Source of the DNA: Streptomyces alanosinicus
Lineage (GTDB): Bacteria; Actinomycetota; Actinomycetes; Streptomycetales; Streptomycetaceae
Assembly (NCBI RefSeq): GCF_014650595.1
Contig: NZ_BMVG01000031.1
Coordinates: 18,160-82,159, forward strand
Length of the DNA stretch: 64,000 nt
Direction: 5' to 3'
The notes below the pieces were generated by a model. That model saw nothing but the letters and a program-made list of their open reading frames with translations, was not told the DNA's origin and made no database searches. The position numbers and the translations under genes were made by a program. Shown piece by piece: positions 42,851 to 51,774 of this stretch; position 1 is the first letter of the stretch, and the number at the start of each line of letters is the position of its first letter.

Positions 42851-43367
42851 TCCGCCTGTATAGCGGCCTGGTCGGCGGATGATCGGGCTTGTGCCTGGAA
42901 TGGCTGAAGACCGCGCCCATCAGGGTGACTTGTATCGGGGACCAGCGCCCGGAACGCCAGGGGCCCTCGCAGTCTGCTCCCGGCGCCTGCCCTTGCCCCT
43001 GTGCCGATCAATCCCGTCCTTGCAGGTCAGCGAGGACCTCATGACCACGTTCGTTGTCCAGGGTGATGCCCGCTCAGCCAGGTCGGCTCGGAGTCGGGTG
43101 ACCGGACTGTCACCGGCTCGTTGAACCGGACACTGCCATGTGCACACCGCGGGCTGGACCGCAACCGTCTTCCGGTCCAGCCCGCATGGCGCCGGCGCCG
43201 AAGACACGGTTCCCAGCAGGCACGCCACCACCGGCTTACGGGCAGGCATGGCAGCCGGGCAATGCGCAACCTCAGGTTCTACGGCCCGGATGGCTGGCCG
43301 GCCTGTGGCGTTCTCGTTCGGGTGACATCCCGCATGCGGGAGCGTTTCTCCTGGTCATGCCCTCCGC
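42851..43367. other. Gene-poor region with hairpin
   Basis: 517 bp without a convincing gene. It includes the stem-loop at 43150-43184 and the promoter region of the secreted HNH gene. Confidence 0.4.
43150..43184. terminator. Stem-loop
   Basis: CGGGCTGGACC (43150-43160) pairs perfectly with GGTCCAGCCCG (43174-43184). Probably a transcription terminator, though no gene end lies directly next to it. Confidence 0.5.
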
Positions 43368-44057
43368 ATGGTCAAGAATTCCTGGTGCCGCGCCGCCGTC
43401 ACGATGGTTGCTGCCGCTACCGCTGTGCTGGTCCCGGCAGCAACCGGAGCCGCCGCACCCGCCGCTGCAAAGCCGTCCTCCGCAGCCCGACACCGGCTCC
43501 CGTTCACGCTGCCGGAGCCACCGTCCGTCGGCGTGGTCCGTGTCGAGCTGGCCGGGCTGAACGTGGAGGCGCCGCATTCGATGGCCGGCTACAGCCGGGC
43601 GAAGTTCCCGCACTGGATCAAGCAGTACGGGGAGTGCGACACCCGCGAGGTCGTCCTCGCCCGCGACGGCCAGGACGTCACACAGGACGAGATGTGCCGG
43701 GCGATCTCGGGGACATGGTTCAGCGAGTACGACGCCGCGGTCTTCCACAACTCCGGTCAGCTCGACATCGACCACGTCGTCCCCCTGGCCAACGCCTGGC
43801 GCTCCGGCGCCGACACATGGACCACCCCCGAGCGCAGGCAGTTCGCCAACGACCTCGTCCACTCGCAGCTGATCGCGGTCTCCGCCCGCAGCAACCGGCA
43901 GAAGGGCGACCAGAGCCCCGACCAGTGGGCACCACCCCGCCACGCCTACTGGTGCACCTACTCCCGCGCCTGGACGGACATCAAGCACCTCTACCACCTC
44001 AACGTCACCGAGGCGGAGAAGGCCAAGCTCACCGAGATGCTGGACACCTGCGAGTGA
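43368..44057 (+). CDS. Secreted HNH (DUF1524-type) nuclease-like protein
   Basis: 229 residues. Signal peptide to about residue 33 (TMVAAATAVLVPAATGAAAP). The domain LDIDHVVPLANAWRSGADTW and QLIAVSARSNRQKGDQSP is the DUF1524/HNH core (DHVVPL...N...KGD) found in many secreted actinomycete proteins. Cysteine pairs (GECDTRE, EMCRAI, YWCTYS, DTCE) suit an oxidised environment. A paralogue lies at 44485 on the other strand. Substrate unknown. Confidence 0.82.
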   Translation: MVKNSWCRAAVTMVAAATAVLVPAATGAAAPAAAKPSSAARHRLPFTLPEPPSVGVVRVELAGLNVEAPHSMAGYSRAKFPHWIKQYGECDTREVVLARDGQDVTQDEMCRAISGTWFSEYDAAVFHNSGQLDIDHVVPLANAWRSGADTWTTPERRQFANDLVHSQLIAVSARSNRQKGDQSPDQWAPPRHAYWCTYSRAWTDIKHLYHLNVTEAEKAKLTEMLDTCE

Positions 44058-44344
44058 GCAACCCTCAGCGGCCCGCGGTGACCGACCAGGTCACCGCCGG
44101 CCCCGGCGGGGCCATGACCGTCGAGGTCGGGGTCATCACCGGTGACCTCATGGTGAGGACCGCCGACACCGGTCAGGGCACGGCCACCATCAGTGTCCAG
44201 TACGCCGGAGCCGATGAGTGGTACGAACTGCAAGGCAGCCCCGTACCCCTCCCGGCAGACAGCCTCGCCACCGTCCACAGAGCGGTCGTCGAGGCCATCC
44301 GCGCGGGAGGCGCGACCTGCGTTCCCAGTCCGGGACGGACGTAA
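44054..44344 (+). CDS. Small hypothetical protein
   Basis: 96 residues from a GTG overlapping the HNH stop. Sequence MTVEVGVITGDLMVRTADTG and VQYAGADEWYELQGSPVPLP; no signal, no recognised domain. The coupling suggests a partner of the HNH protein, for example an inhibitor in the producing cell, but this is speculative. Confidence 0.55.
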   Translation: MSNPQRPAVTDQVTAGPGGAMTVEVGVITGDLMVRTADTGQGTATISVQYAGADEWYELQGSPVPLPADSLATVHRAVVEAIRAGGATCVPSPGRT

Positions 44345-44484
44345 CCCGGCCCCTCACAGCTTCCTCGCCGCGGCCGCCCGCCGGACATACCCACGGGCGG
44401 CTCCGGGACGAAGCGTCCGTCGCAGTGAGGTGCGCGGGGGCTCAACCACCCAGCAGCGCCTCGCTGATCGTGCGGTGCACCGTG

Positions 44485-45117
44485 TCAGTTCTTGCAGCCG
44501 TCCAGCATCGAGGACAGCGCCGACTTCTCCTTGTCCGTGGTCGTCAGCTTCCACACCGACTTCACGTGCGTGTAGTCCTCGGCATACGTACACCAGAACG
44601 CATGGTTCGTAGGCTTCCACTCGGCCGGCCCACTGTCGCCCTTCGCCGAGTTCGACGACCCCGACGCGATCAGCAGCTGCGGGTCCTTCAGGTCGTTGCC
44701 GAAGGCCTTGCGCTGATCCGCGGTCCAGGTGTCGGCGCCGGAGCGCCAGGCCTCGGCGAGGGGCACCATGTGGTCGATGGTGGCCTTGGCGACGTCGGTG
44801 ACCGTGGTGTCGTCGTAGACGGAGTACCAGGAACCAGAGGCCGGCTGGCAACGATCGGGCTTGTCCTGGACGTTCTTGCCGTCCCGGGCCAGGACGTCCT
44901 GACGGGTGGTGCAGCCGTCCGACTGGGTCGCCCAGATGTCGAACTTGTCACGGGCGTAACCGTCCATCGAATGCGGCGCGCCCACCTTCAGCGCGGACAG
45001 CTCCGCGCGGGCAGTCGCCGACGACGGCGGCGCCGGAGGATCAGCCAGAGCCGGAGCAGCACCGACGCCGATCAGGAGCAGGGCAGCGGTGGGCAAGCCG
45101 TAGAAAGCGCGGCGCAT
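44485..45117 (-). CDS. Secreted HNH (DUF1524-type) nuclease-like protein, paralogue
   Basis: 210 residues from ATG 45117 (GGAGAG upstream). Signal peptide ending near ALADP. AELSALKVGAPHSMDGYARD aligns with VELAGLNVEAPHSMAGYSRA of the 43368 protein, and ATIDHMVPLAEAWRSGADTW, SGSSNSAKGDSGPAEWKP repeats the HNH core. The two genes are probably an old duplication in inverted orientation. Confidence 0.82.
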   Translation of the reverse strand: MRRAFYGLPTAALLLIGVGAAPALADPPAPPSSATARAELSALKVGAPHSMDGYARDKFDIWATQSDGCTTRQDVLARDGKNVQDKPDRCQPASGSWYSVYDDTTVTDVAKATIDHMVPLAEAWRSGADTWTADQRKAFGNDLKDPQLLIASGSSNSAKGDSGPAEWKPTNHAFWCTYAEDYTHVKSVWKLTTTDKEKSALSSMLDGCKN

Positions 45118-45542
45118 GAACTCTCCAAAGATTGTGGGGGGGTTGGAGATGCGTGTATGAGGAAACCGCAACGGCAGTACGGTGCGCTACGCGCGTCGAC
45201 CAGATACGAACAACTCCCCCACGCCACCTTCACCCTCAGAGCACGCCCCCAGGTCGAGCCTGCTGATCCAAGGAGGTGGGAGTCCATGCAGTCCAATGCC
45301 GGGATGCCGCCACTGCCCCGGCGGTCGGTCGCGGGTCGTCCGGCGCACCAGCCGCCGACGCCGAACTACCCCGTTCGCAGAGCATCCGGCCATCGGTTCA
45401 GTCCGGGAAGCGCAGCCAGGGTGCAGGTCCGATCACGGTGCGCACCAAAGCGTTCGAGGACAGCCGGTTCCAATGCCTGCCCCCATCGGGGGCGGGCACC
45501 GTGATGCACTGCCCAGATACCGTCACTGCAGTGGAGGTGCCG
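45118..45542. other. Intergenic region, nothing recognised
   Basis: 425 bp between divergent genes. It should hold promoters for both; open frames here lack ribosome sites and homology that I can see. Confidence 0.4.
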
Positions 45543-46043
45543 ATGAACGAGACCGTGCCGGACGAAGCGGCCGCCGCGCTGTGCGAGAACCTGGGGCACG
45601 TCCTGCAGGCGTGCGCGCTGATGTGCGTCATCGCTCCCGACAGCGTCCAGGGCGAGACCGTCGTCCAGGCCGCCCTGCAGCACGCTCAGGCCGAACCGGT
45701 CATCGTCACCGGGACCGCGCCCGGCACTCTTCCCGCCCTCCTCGCCTCGCTGCACGACCAACTCGCCCCGACAGCGACCCGCCCACGGCAAGCGGCACAA
45801 CTGCAGGACACGATCGAGGCAGAACTCGTGCGACGCCCCCGGCCGGCGGTCGTCGTCCACGACGCCCACCTGCTGCGCAGCGACGCCCTCTACTACCTCT
45901 ACCGGCTGTGGGACGCATTTCAGGAACACGAGCCACGCCTGCCCGTCATCCTCACCGGACCCGAAAAACTCCAGGCCGTCCTGGACCGGCCCCAGCTCGC
46001 CAGCCTGAAGAGCTGCGTCTACCTCTGGCACCGCCTCAACTGA
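45543..46043 (+). CDS. AAA/TniB-like ATPase remnant or hypothetical protein
   Basis: 166 residues from ATG 45543 with GGAGGTG upstream. RPRPAVVVHDAHLLRSDALY looks like a Walker B strand and RLPVILTGPEKLQAVLDRPQ like the following sensor region of TniB/ExeA-type ATPases. No Walker A loop is present, so it cannot be a full ATPase. It may be a shortened transposition protein that has been kept. Confidence 0.5.
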   Translation: MNETVPDEAAAALCENLGHVLQACALMCVIAPDSVQGETVVQAALQHAQAEPVIVTGTAPGTLPALLASLHDQLAPTATRPRQAAQLQDTIEAELVRRPRPAVVVHDAHLLRSDALYYLYRLWDAFQEHEPRLPVILTGPEKLQAVLDRPQLASLKSCVYLWHRLN

Positions 46044-46125
46044 CAGCTGACGCACTCCAGGAGCACACGACATCGTCTCACTGGCAGATGTTGTGTCTCT
46101 TCGGTCCTCTGCTGCTGTCCGCTTC

Positions 46126-46176
46126 CGGCTCTTCGGCTCTTCGGCTCTTCGGCTGTCCGGCGGCCGGCGGCCGGCG
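46126..46176. repeat. Two adjoining short tandem repeats
   Basis: CGGCTCTTC-type 9-bp units repeated about three times are followed at once by three to four 7-bp CGGCGGC units. They lie in the 325-bp gap 46044-46368, which has no gene. Confidence 0.7.
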
Positions 46177-46368
46177 GCCGACCAAGACTGTGCAGTGGCC
46201 CGCGCGCCAGCCTCGGTGTCGGTGAGGGGGAGAACCTGCGAAGTCCGGCAGGCCGCAACAGCGGCCGACTCCAGAGGTGGGAGGCGTGCCGGCCCGCCTT
46301 TCACTCGTCCGGGGACTTCCGCTTGCAGTCACCCCCACGGTCGTACTGGGGTGGCTACGGTGCGGCCT

Positions 46369-46812
46369 ATGTCATCAGAGCTGTCCCCAGATCAGGTCAT
46401 GCGTGTGGTTGCCGCACTGGAAGCCGCGTGGGCCGATGACAACGACGACCTGGCCGCTCTGGTGCGCAGCGGGCATGGCGAGCGACCGCTGGCGGAGCTG
46501 ATCGCCCAGTACGGCGACACCCGGCTGCAGAACGTGGTGCTTGTCGTCACCGGCATTGCCGGCCTGGACGGGGCTGACCGGCAGGAGGCGCTCGCGGAGT
46601 TGAGGGAGGGCCTCATCGCGCACATGCTCACGGTGGCGCTGAACATGATGTCCGGGTGGGCTCTCAGCGCGGGCAAGGATGTCCAGGCAACCGGCGACCT
46701 CGCCCGGCGTGTCCTGCAGGCAATCCTGTCCTTCACCACGGACGGCGACGATCCACAGGAAGTACGGGCCTTGCTGGCCCACCTGCGGGCAGACGCCCTG
46801 GATCGCTCGTAA
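46369..46812 (+). CDS. Hypothetical protein
   Basis: 147 residues, acidic and helical (QVMRVVAALEAAWADDNDDL, LAELIAQYGDTRLQNVVLVV). No recognised domain or signal. It ends 43 bp before the IS110-type element; no damage is visible. Confidence 0.55.
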   Translation: MSSELSPDQVMRVVAALEAAWADDNDDLAALVRSGHGERPLAELIAQYGDTRLQNVVLVVTGIAGLDGADRQEALAELREGLIAHMLTVALNMMSGWALSAGKDVQATGDLARRVLQAILSFTTDGDDPQEVRALLAHLRADALDRS

Positions 46813-46854
46813 GCCGCCGCCCATGGTGAATCGAAGCTGGATCGTTTGTCATCG

Positions 46855-48152
46855 ATTCCTAATGCCGTTTGTCAAGCAGCGAGGGCAGTCGGCGGCGTGA
46901 GCTCGTAGGCTCGTCCGTCACGCAAGACGGCCCAGAGGACGTTGCCGCGGCGGCGGGCGAGCGCGAGGACAGCCTGGGTGTGGCGCTTCCCCTCGGCTCG
47001 CTTGCGATCGTAAAACCGACGGGATTCCTCGCACTTGCGGATGCTGAACAGCGCGGAGGTGTAGAAGACACGCTGGAGTCGGCGGTTGTATCGCTGCGGG
47101 CGGTGTAGGTTCCCGCTGATCTTGCCGGAGTCGCGCGGGACCGGCGCGACGCCGCCGAATCCGGCGAGGCGGTCCGGAGTGCCGAAGACGCTCATGTCGC
47201 CGCCGGTGGCGGCCAGGAACTCGGCGCCGAGGATGATGCCCAGGCCGGGCATGCTGGTGATCACTTCGAAGGTGCTGTGATCACGAAACCGGGCCTCGAT
47301 GGCCTTGTCGAGCTCGGCGACCTGCTGGTTGAGCGCCATCACCTCCCTGGCCAGCGTGTGGACCAGCTGCGCGGTCAGCTTCTCGCCGGGCAGGCTGGTG
47401 TGCTGTCGCTCGGCGGCCTGGACGGCGGCTTCGGCGAGCTGGTCGGCGCGAACGAGCTTCCGGTTGCGGAGCCAGGTCTCCAGGCGCTTGGCGCCGAGCC
47501 TGCGAATAGCGGCCGGCGTCTGGTAGCCGGTCAGGAGGGTGAGCGGGCCGGTGTTGGTGAGGTCTAGCGTGCGTTCCAGGCCGGGGAAGATGCCGGTGAG
47601 CTGGGCGCGGAGCCGGTTGACGGTGCGGGTTCGGTCGGCGACCAGGTCCATGCGGCGGCCGGTGAGGATCTTGAGGTCGATGACGGTCTCGTCGCCGGCA
47701 CGTATGGGGTGGAGGTCCCGTCGGACTCGGACCTGGTCAGCGATGACCGCGGCGTCCTTGGCATCGGTCTTGCCTTCACCGCGGTAGCTCTCGGAAGCAC
47801 GGTGGATGGCCCGGCCGGAGATGTAGTGCACCGGCTGGTCGTGGTTGAGCAGGATCGCGATGGCCAGGGCGGCTCCGCCGTCGGCCAGGTCTATGCCCCA
47901 GGTCGCCTCGTCGCCCAAGGCCAGGACGTCGGCGAGGAGTTCAAGCAGGTCCGGCTCGTCGTTGGCGACGCGTTGCGACAGCAGCCGGCGGCCGCTCTCG
48001 TCGATCGCGACGCAGTGGTGGTGGGTCTTTCCTGCGTCGATGCCGGCCCAGATCGCGGCCACGGTGTGCCTCCGTACGGTGTGCTGCAGGTTCCTCCCGA
48101 CGGACGACCTCGCTGTCGATTCCCTACGGAGCGATCATTCGCAATTCCTAAT
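46855..48152 (-). mobile_element. Second IS110-family element (limits tentative)
   Basis: The 9-bp ATTCCTAAT occurs at 46855-46863 and 48144-48152 on either side of an IS110-type transposase gene. If these mark the junctions, the element is ~1.29 kb with a short left end. No inverted repeats. The left end could extend further to the right. Confidence 0.55.
46872..48062 (-). CDS. IS110-family transposase
   Basis: 396 residues from GTG 48062. WAGIDAGKTHHHCVAID (Asp), WGIDLADGGAALA, KTDAKDAAVIADQVR (Asp pair) and ITSMPGLGIILGAEFLAATG with FGGVAPVPRDSGK are the DEDD and Tnp_20 motifs. It belongs to a different subgroup from the element at 38584. It appears intact. Confidence 0.9.
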   Translation of the reverse strand: MAAIWAGIDAGKTHHHCVAIDESGRRLLSQRVANDEPDLLELLADVLALGDEATWGIDLADGGAALAIAILLNHDQPVHYISGRAIHRASESYRGEGKTDAKDAAVIADQVRVRRDLHPIRAGDETVIDLKILTGRRMDLVADRTRTVNRLRAQLTGIFPGLERTLDLTNTGPLTLLTGYQTPAAIRRLGAKRLETWLRNRKLVRADQLAEAAVQAAERQHTSLPGEKLTAQLVHTLAREVMALNQQVAELDKAIEARFRDHSTFEVITSMPGLGIILGAEFLAATGGDMSVFGTPDRLAGFGGVAPVPRDSGKISGNLHRPQRYNRRLQRVFYTSALFSIRKCEESRRFYDRKRAEGKRHTQAVLALARRRGNVLWAVLRDGRAYELTPPTALAA

Positions 48153-48474
48153 TGGCAGCCGAGTCGTCGTGGGGTGCCGGGCGGCCAATCGATGGAAGCC
48201 ACAAGCGGCAGAAGTTGGAAAGCCACACCCGACGCCCCTGGGTGGGCCAACCATACGAAGGGCTCGCCCTGTCCCGCAGAACAACGTAGGGAAGTTGGAC
48301 CGGTCGGACGGTAGTGCGCCGTGACGCGATAGGTGTTACCTGTAACGGTTTCTGTCATCTGCCGTTGTCGATCTTCTGCAACTTTCGGGATGAATGTCAC
48401 CTCGTCCGGGTCGCGAGGCCTGCCGCCCAGCGAACGCGCGATCTGCTGTCAGTGGCGTGCGCTTGGATAGCCGC
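48153..48474. other. Flank of IS110 and promoter region
   Basis: 322 bp without a gene. It includes GTGTTACCTGTAAC near 48330, a partly dyadic sequence. It may contain part of the IS end and the promoter of the next gene. Confidence 0.35.
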
Positions 48475-49146
48475 ATGACTGTTCACGACGTTGCCGAGGC
48501 TCTTCCTGATATCCCGACGCTGCGGGACCGGTGTCGGTCGATGGCCATGCTGGAGACTGTGCTGAACCCTGACGGTGACCGCTACTACTCATTCAGCCGG
48601 GCCTGGTCCGAGACGGAGAAGATCGCCTCCATGCGCAACGGCTCGGGGGACGAGTTCGACGTCATCTTCTCTCCGGCAGGCGCGTATGTCCGAGGCTTCG
48701 ATCACGAGTCGGCGATGAGCCCATATGTCGACGACGCGCCCTGGCCAGGCGTAGTGGACTCGGTCCCCGAGGTGTTCCGCAGTTGCGTCGAAGAGCCGGC
48801 CTTCACAGACGACGGAATGCCCAGGGTGACGGCCTGCATGTGGCGTGAGGCGGGAAGCGAGCACTGGCAGGCAGGAGAGATTGACTTCCCTGAAGACAAC
48901 ACCGACCCTGACGGCTCGGGTTGGCTGTTCCACCTGCTGGTCGACCCATCGCCGGAGGCATTCCAGAAGTTCGCGGAGGACTACTACGAGATCCCGGTCG
49001 ACATCCACGCGGTGCGCCACGTATACGCCCTTCGCCCACTGACCCAGGACGTGGTCACCGCTTTGAACGACAAGGCATCCCTGGCGGGCATTGCCGACGC
49101 AGCCGCCGCGATCGGCTATGCCATCACAACCGGCTCGGCTCCCTGA
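48475..49146 (+). CDS. Hypothetical protein
   Basis: 223 residues, acidic. PDGDRYYSFSRAWSETEKIA, GSGDEFDVIFSPAGAYVRGF and DPSPEAFQKFAEDYYEIPVD suggest a SUKH/immunity-like alpha-beta protein, but this is only an impression. Start ATG 48475. It lies between mobile-element remains. Confidence 0.55.
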   Translation: MTVHDVAEALPDIPTLRDRCRSMAMLETVLNPDGDRYYSFSRAWSETEKIASMRNGSGDEFDVIFSPAGAYVRGFDHESAMSPYVDDAPWPGVVDSVPEVFRSCVEEPAFTDDGMPRVTACMWREAGSEHWQAGEIDFPEDNTDPDGSGWLFHLLVDPSPEAFQKFAEDYYEIPVDIHAVRHVYALRPLTQDVVTALNDKASLAGIADAAAAIGYAITTGSAP

Positions 49147-49169
49147 CCTGAACCTGCCGGAGAGGCTCC

Positions 49170-49504
49170 GCGGGTGCAGAGCGCGCCGATCACGCCGCCA
49201 GTTCGTTTGTGCAGGAGGCGATCGAGCTTGACCAGTGTTCCGGGGGCGTGACAGTGCAGCAACAGTATCCTCTCCATGGCGCTGACCAGCCCTTTCCACT
49301 CCTGGCCGTAGGGGAAGAGGTGAGTGGGGATCAGGGTGAAGCGTCCGGCGATGTGGGCTCCGCGGGTGCCGGAGAGCAGGCTGCTGTGCTCGACGTGCCG
49401 GCGTAGACGAAAGTGGCGGCGATGCGCTCGGAGAAGTACTTGAGGGTGTCGGCGACTTCGGCGCCATGGCGGGTGATCAGCGAGTGTTGTGCAGCTCGTC
49501 GACT
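49170..49504 (-). pseudogene. TniB-like transposition ATPase relic
   Basis: Three short frames together give the order VDELHN (Walker B), ITRHGAEVADTLKYFSERIA, TFVYAG, HVEHSSLLSGTRG and IAGRFTLIPTHLFPYG with KRTGGVIGAL, the TniB pattern. At least two frameshifts separate them and the N-terminus is missing. A remnant of a Tn5053/Tn552-type element. Confidence 0.65.
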
Positions 49505-49617
49505 TTACCGACCGCAGGAGCTCGTGAACCGGCTCTGAACTGCGACGATTCATAGACTACATGTCCGCGACGGGGAGTTGGGGCGGTTGCTGCAACTCGC
49601 CTGGGAGGTCTCATGGG

Positions 49618-49650
49618 ACGGCCCGTCCACCGGAACGGTGGACGGGCCGT
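49618..49650 (-). terminator. Terminator after the DUF6262 gene
   Basis: ACGGCCCGTCCACCG pairs with CGGTGGACGGGCCGT around a GAA loop (15 bp), 22 bp after the stop. Confidence 0.85.
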
Positions 49651-49671
49651 GAAGTGGTTGGGCGAGAGAGA

Positions 49672-50259
49672 TCAGGACTTCAGCGCCGGTTCGGCAATGC
49701 GGGCTTCGAGGTCGGCGACGCGCCGGTCCTGGAAGCGCAGGTTCGAGCGGGCGGCCTTGAGCCGCTCGTCGAGGGTGCGGTTGTCGGTGGTGAGCTGGCG
49801 GACCCGCTGCTTGAGGGTGGTGTTCTCCGTGGTGATCCGCTGGATGGCACCCTCAGTCCACTCGGCTTCCAAGTCGCGGATCTGACCGAGGAGTTCACCG
49901 ATCCTGGTGCGTTGAGCGAGGATCTCGGAGTGGGCGGCCTTGAGCGCCTCCTCCGCGTTCAGGGCGCGTTCGCGCCAGGTCGCCTCACGCTCGTCGTCCT
50001 GCTCGGCGAGGGTGCGGGACCGGCGTTCGCTGGCCTCGGTCATCGCTGCGGCGACCGCGGCTCTGGCCTCGGCGTTGTCGTAGAGGAAGGTGCGCGAGAC
50101 GTCCGCTCGGCGGGCGACGGCGGCGATACTGGCCTGGGCTTTCTCGCGCCGGAGCCGGGCGATGGCCTGGTGGACGCGCTCAAGGGCGGCGTCGGTCTTG
50201 CGGCGTCGGGCGGCTAGGGCCACCGCGGTGCGGGGTTCGGGAACGGGGGCGGTGTTCAT
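49672..50259 (-). CDS. DUF6262 / TnpC-like transposition accessory protein
   Basis: 195 residues. IARLRREKAQASIAAVARRA then DVSRTFLYDNAEAR is a small helix-turn-helix; residues ~80-190 form a long coiled coil (NTTLKQRVRQLTTDNRTLDE). This is the TnpC/DUF6262 layout that follows the two tyrosine recombinases of Tn554-like elements. Start ATG 50259 overlaps the recombinase stop. Confidence 0.82.
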   Translation of the reverse strand: MNTAPVPEPRTAVALAARRRKTDAALERVHQAIARLRREKAQASIAAVARRADVSRTFLYDNAEARAAVAAAMTEASERRSRTLAEQDDEREATWRERALNAEEALKAAHSEILAQRTRIGELLGQIRDLEAEWTEGAIQRITTENTTLKQRVRQLTTDNRTLDERLKAARSNLRFQDRRVADLEARIAEPALKS

Positions 50260-51132
50260 GCAGCGTCCTGTTCGGGGTCGTCGCCGTCGGCTGTGCACGT
50301 ATCGCTGTACTCGTCCGGCTCATCGCTGCCCGCGTCGGCGAGGTCAGCGGCACGGAAGGCGGTGGACCACACGCGGTGGAAGTAGTCCTGGGGTTTGCGC
50401 AGGTCCAGGGCGAGGGCGTCATCGAGGAGACCGAGACCGGCCAGGGCCTTCTCCAGACCGTCGATGGCGCGGGCGGTGGGCTCGAAGTAGCGGTGGAGGT
50501 AGTCAGCGGTGGCGTCATCGGGGGCGCCCTCGGCCAGCAGCCGCCACTGCTCGCGCTTGCGCCGCCAGTAGAGCAGGTCCGCGCCGGACAGGACGAACTT
50601 GTCGCAGTTGTGGCAGTCGAGGTTCCAGGGGCAGGCGCCGCCGTCGACGACGGGCTGGAAGGTGCAGAACCCGCCCTCGGCCGGGGTGCTGCGGCGTGAC
50701 AGGTCGATCGCCAGAGCCTGGGCCTGCTGTCGGGTGAGCGGGGTGGTCTCCCCGGCCAGGAGTTCGCCGGGCTGAGCCGTGCCGGGGCCGGCGACCCAGA
50801 CGTGCTGGAGCACGTTCTCCAGATCAGAGCTGGTCAGGTGGACGTAGTGCTCAGCCATCCGGTCACTGACCTGTCCCAGGTAGCGGCGGATGTGGGTCAG
50901 GGTGGCGCCGTGGCGCAACAGGCTGGTGGCCAGAGTATGACGGGCCTGATGGGGGACGTAGTGGTCGAGGTCCATGGCGTCCACCCAGGGCCGGAACCGG
51001 CTGTAGAACCACTGGTGAGTCAGTGACACCGTCCCGTCCTGGCTGCGGTAGACCGTGGGAAACAGGGCCAGCGCGGCGCGTTGGGCACCGGTCGGCCGGT
51101 AGCCGCCGAGCTGAACGGATGCCCACGCAAAA
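50256..51132 (-). pseudogene. Tn554-like tyrosine recombinase, 3' part
   Basis: About 290 C-terminal residues of a TnpB-type recombinase: YVPHQARHTLATSLLRHGAT, YLGQVSDRMAEHYVHL (final Tyr) and the cysteine cluster GACPWNLDCHNCDKF. The frame runs back to a TAG just inside the neighbouring hairpin, with sensible sequence from about 51125 (VQLGGYRPTGAQRAALALF). The N-terminal domain and the partner TnpA are missing, so this is a truncated element. Confidence 0.75.
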
Positions 51133-51159
51133 CGCTCGGCTGGGAAACCCAGCCGAGCG
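51133..51159 (-). terminator. Terminator after the first immunity-like gene
   Basis: CGCTCGGCTGGG and CCCAGCCGAGCG form a perfect 12-bp stem with an AAA loop. The recombinase relic begins right at this hairpin, which may mark the junction of the insertion. Confidence 0.8.
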
Positions 51160-51283
51160 TCTCGCTAAGCTCCTGGACCTAGCCAGTTGATCACTTGTGT
51201 TGCAACGCCCCCTGGAATTCGCCCACTCCCGGCAGGGCTTGCGTCGTTCTACTCTGCGGGCTGTCGCGTGGCTGCGCGTGCGG

Positions 51284-51760
51284 TCATTCGCCGTCGAAGT
51301 CCTCGGCTACCTCTCGCATTTCCTCGTCGATGCTGTCGCGTGCCCGGATGCAAAGGTCGTGGAGAGCAGCGTCCAGGCCGAGGTGGTCGAGCAGTTCGGC
51401 CATGCGCCGGTAGTCGTCGCTGTCCGACGCCTCGTCCAGCAGCTTCCGTACGGCTGGCGGAATTGCGGCCTCGGCGGCGGAGTGGGGCAGCCTGCCGAGC
51501 AGCTGCCGCACCCGAAGCGTGTCTCGGATACGCAGTGCGGTCCTGAGCAGAGGGGAAACGAGCGCTTCGGTGATGTCTGTGCCGAGGGCTGCCAGGAGCA
51601 GGAGTGCCTCGTCCCGTGTTTCGAATGTTTGCAGGGCTTCCCCGAGCACGCGCACGGTGGCTTCCCTGTCCTGTCGCAGTGGTACGAGTGAGCGGTTCAG
51701 GGCGCCGGCTGCCGCGAGAGCGTGCGAGAAAGGCTCCCACTCCGGTTCGGTGTTCGGCAC
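51284..51760 (-). CDS. Putative immunity protein of cassette 1
   Basis: 158 residues from GTG 51760, 14 bp after the toxin-like gene stop. All-helical, acidic (ALLLLAALGTDITEALVSPL, SDSDDYRRMAELLDHLGLDA). Not a family I recognise. Position directly behind a toxin-like gene, small size and acidity fit an immunity protein; there is no direct evidence. Confidence 0.55.
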   Translation of the reverse strand: MPNTEPEWEPFSHALAAAGALNRSLVPLRQDREATVRVLGEALQTFETRDEALLLLAALGTDITEALVSPLLRTALRIRDTLRVRQLLGRLPHSAAEAAIPPAVRKLLDEASDSDDYRRMAELLDHLGLDAALHDLCIRARDSIDEEMREVAEDFDGE

Positions 51761-51774
51761 GTCAGTGTTCCCTT

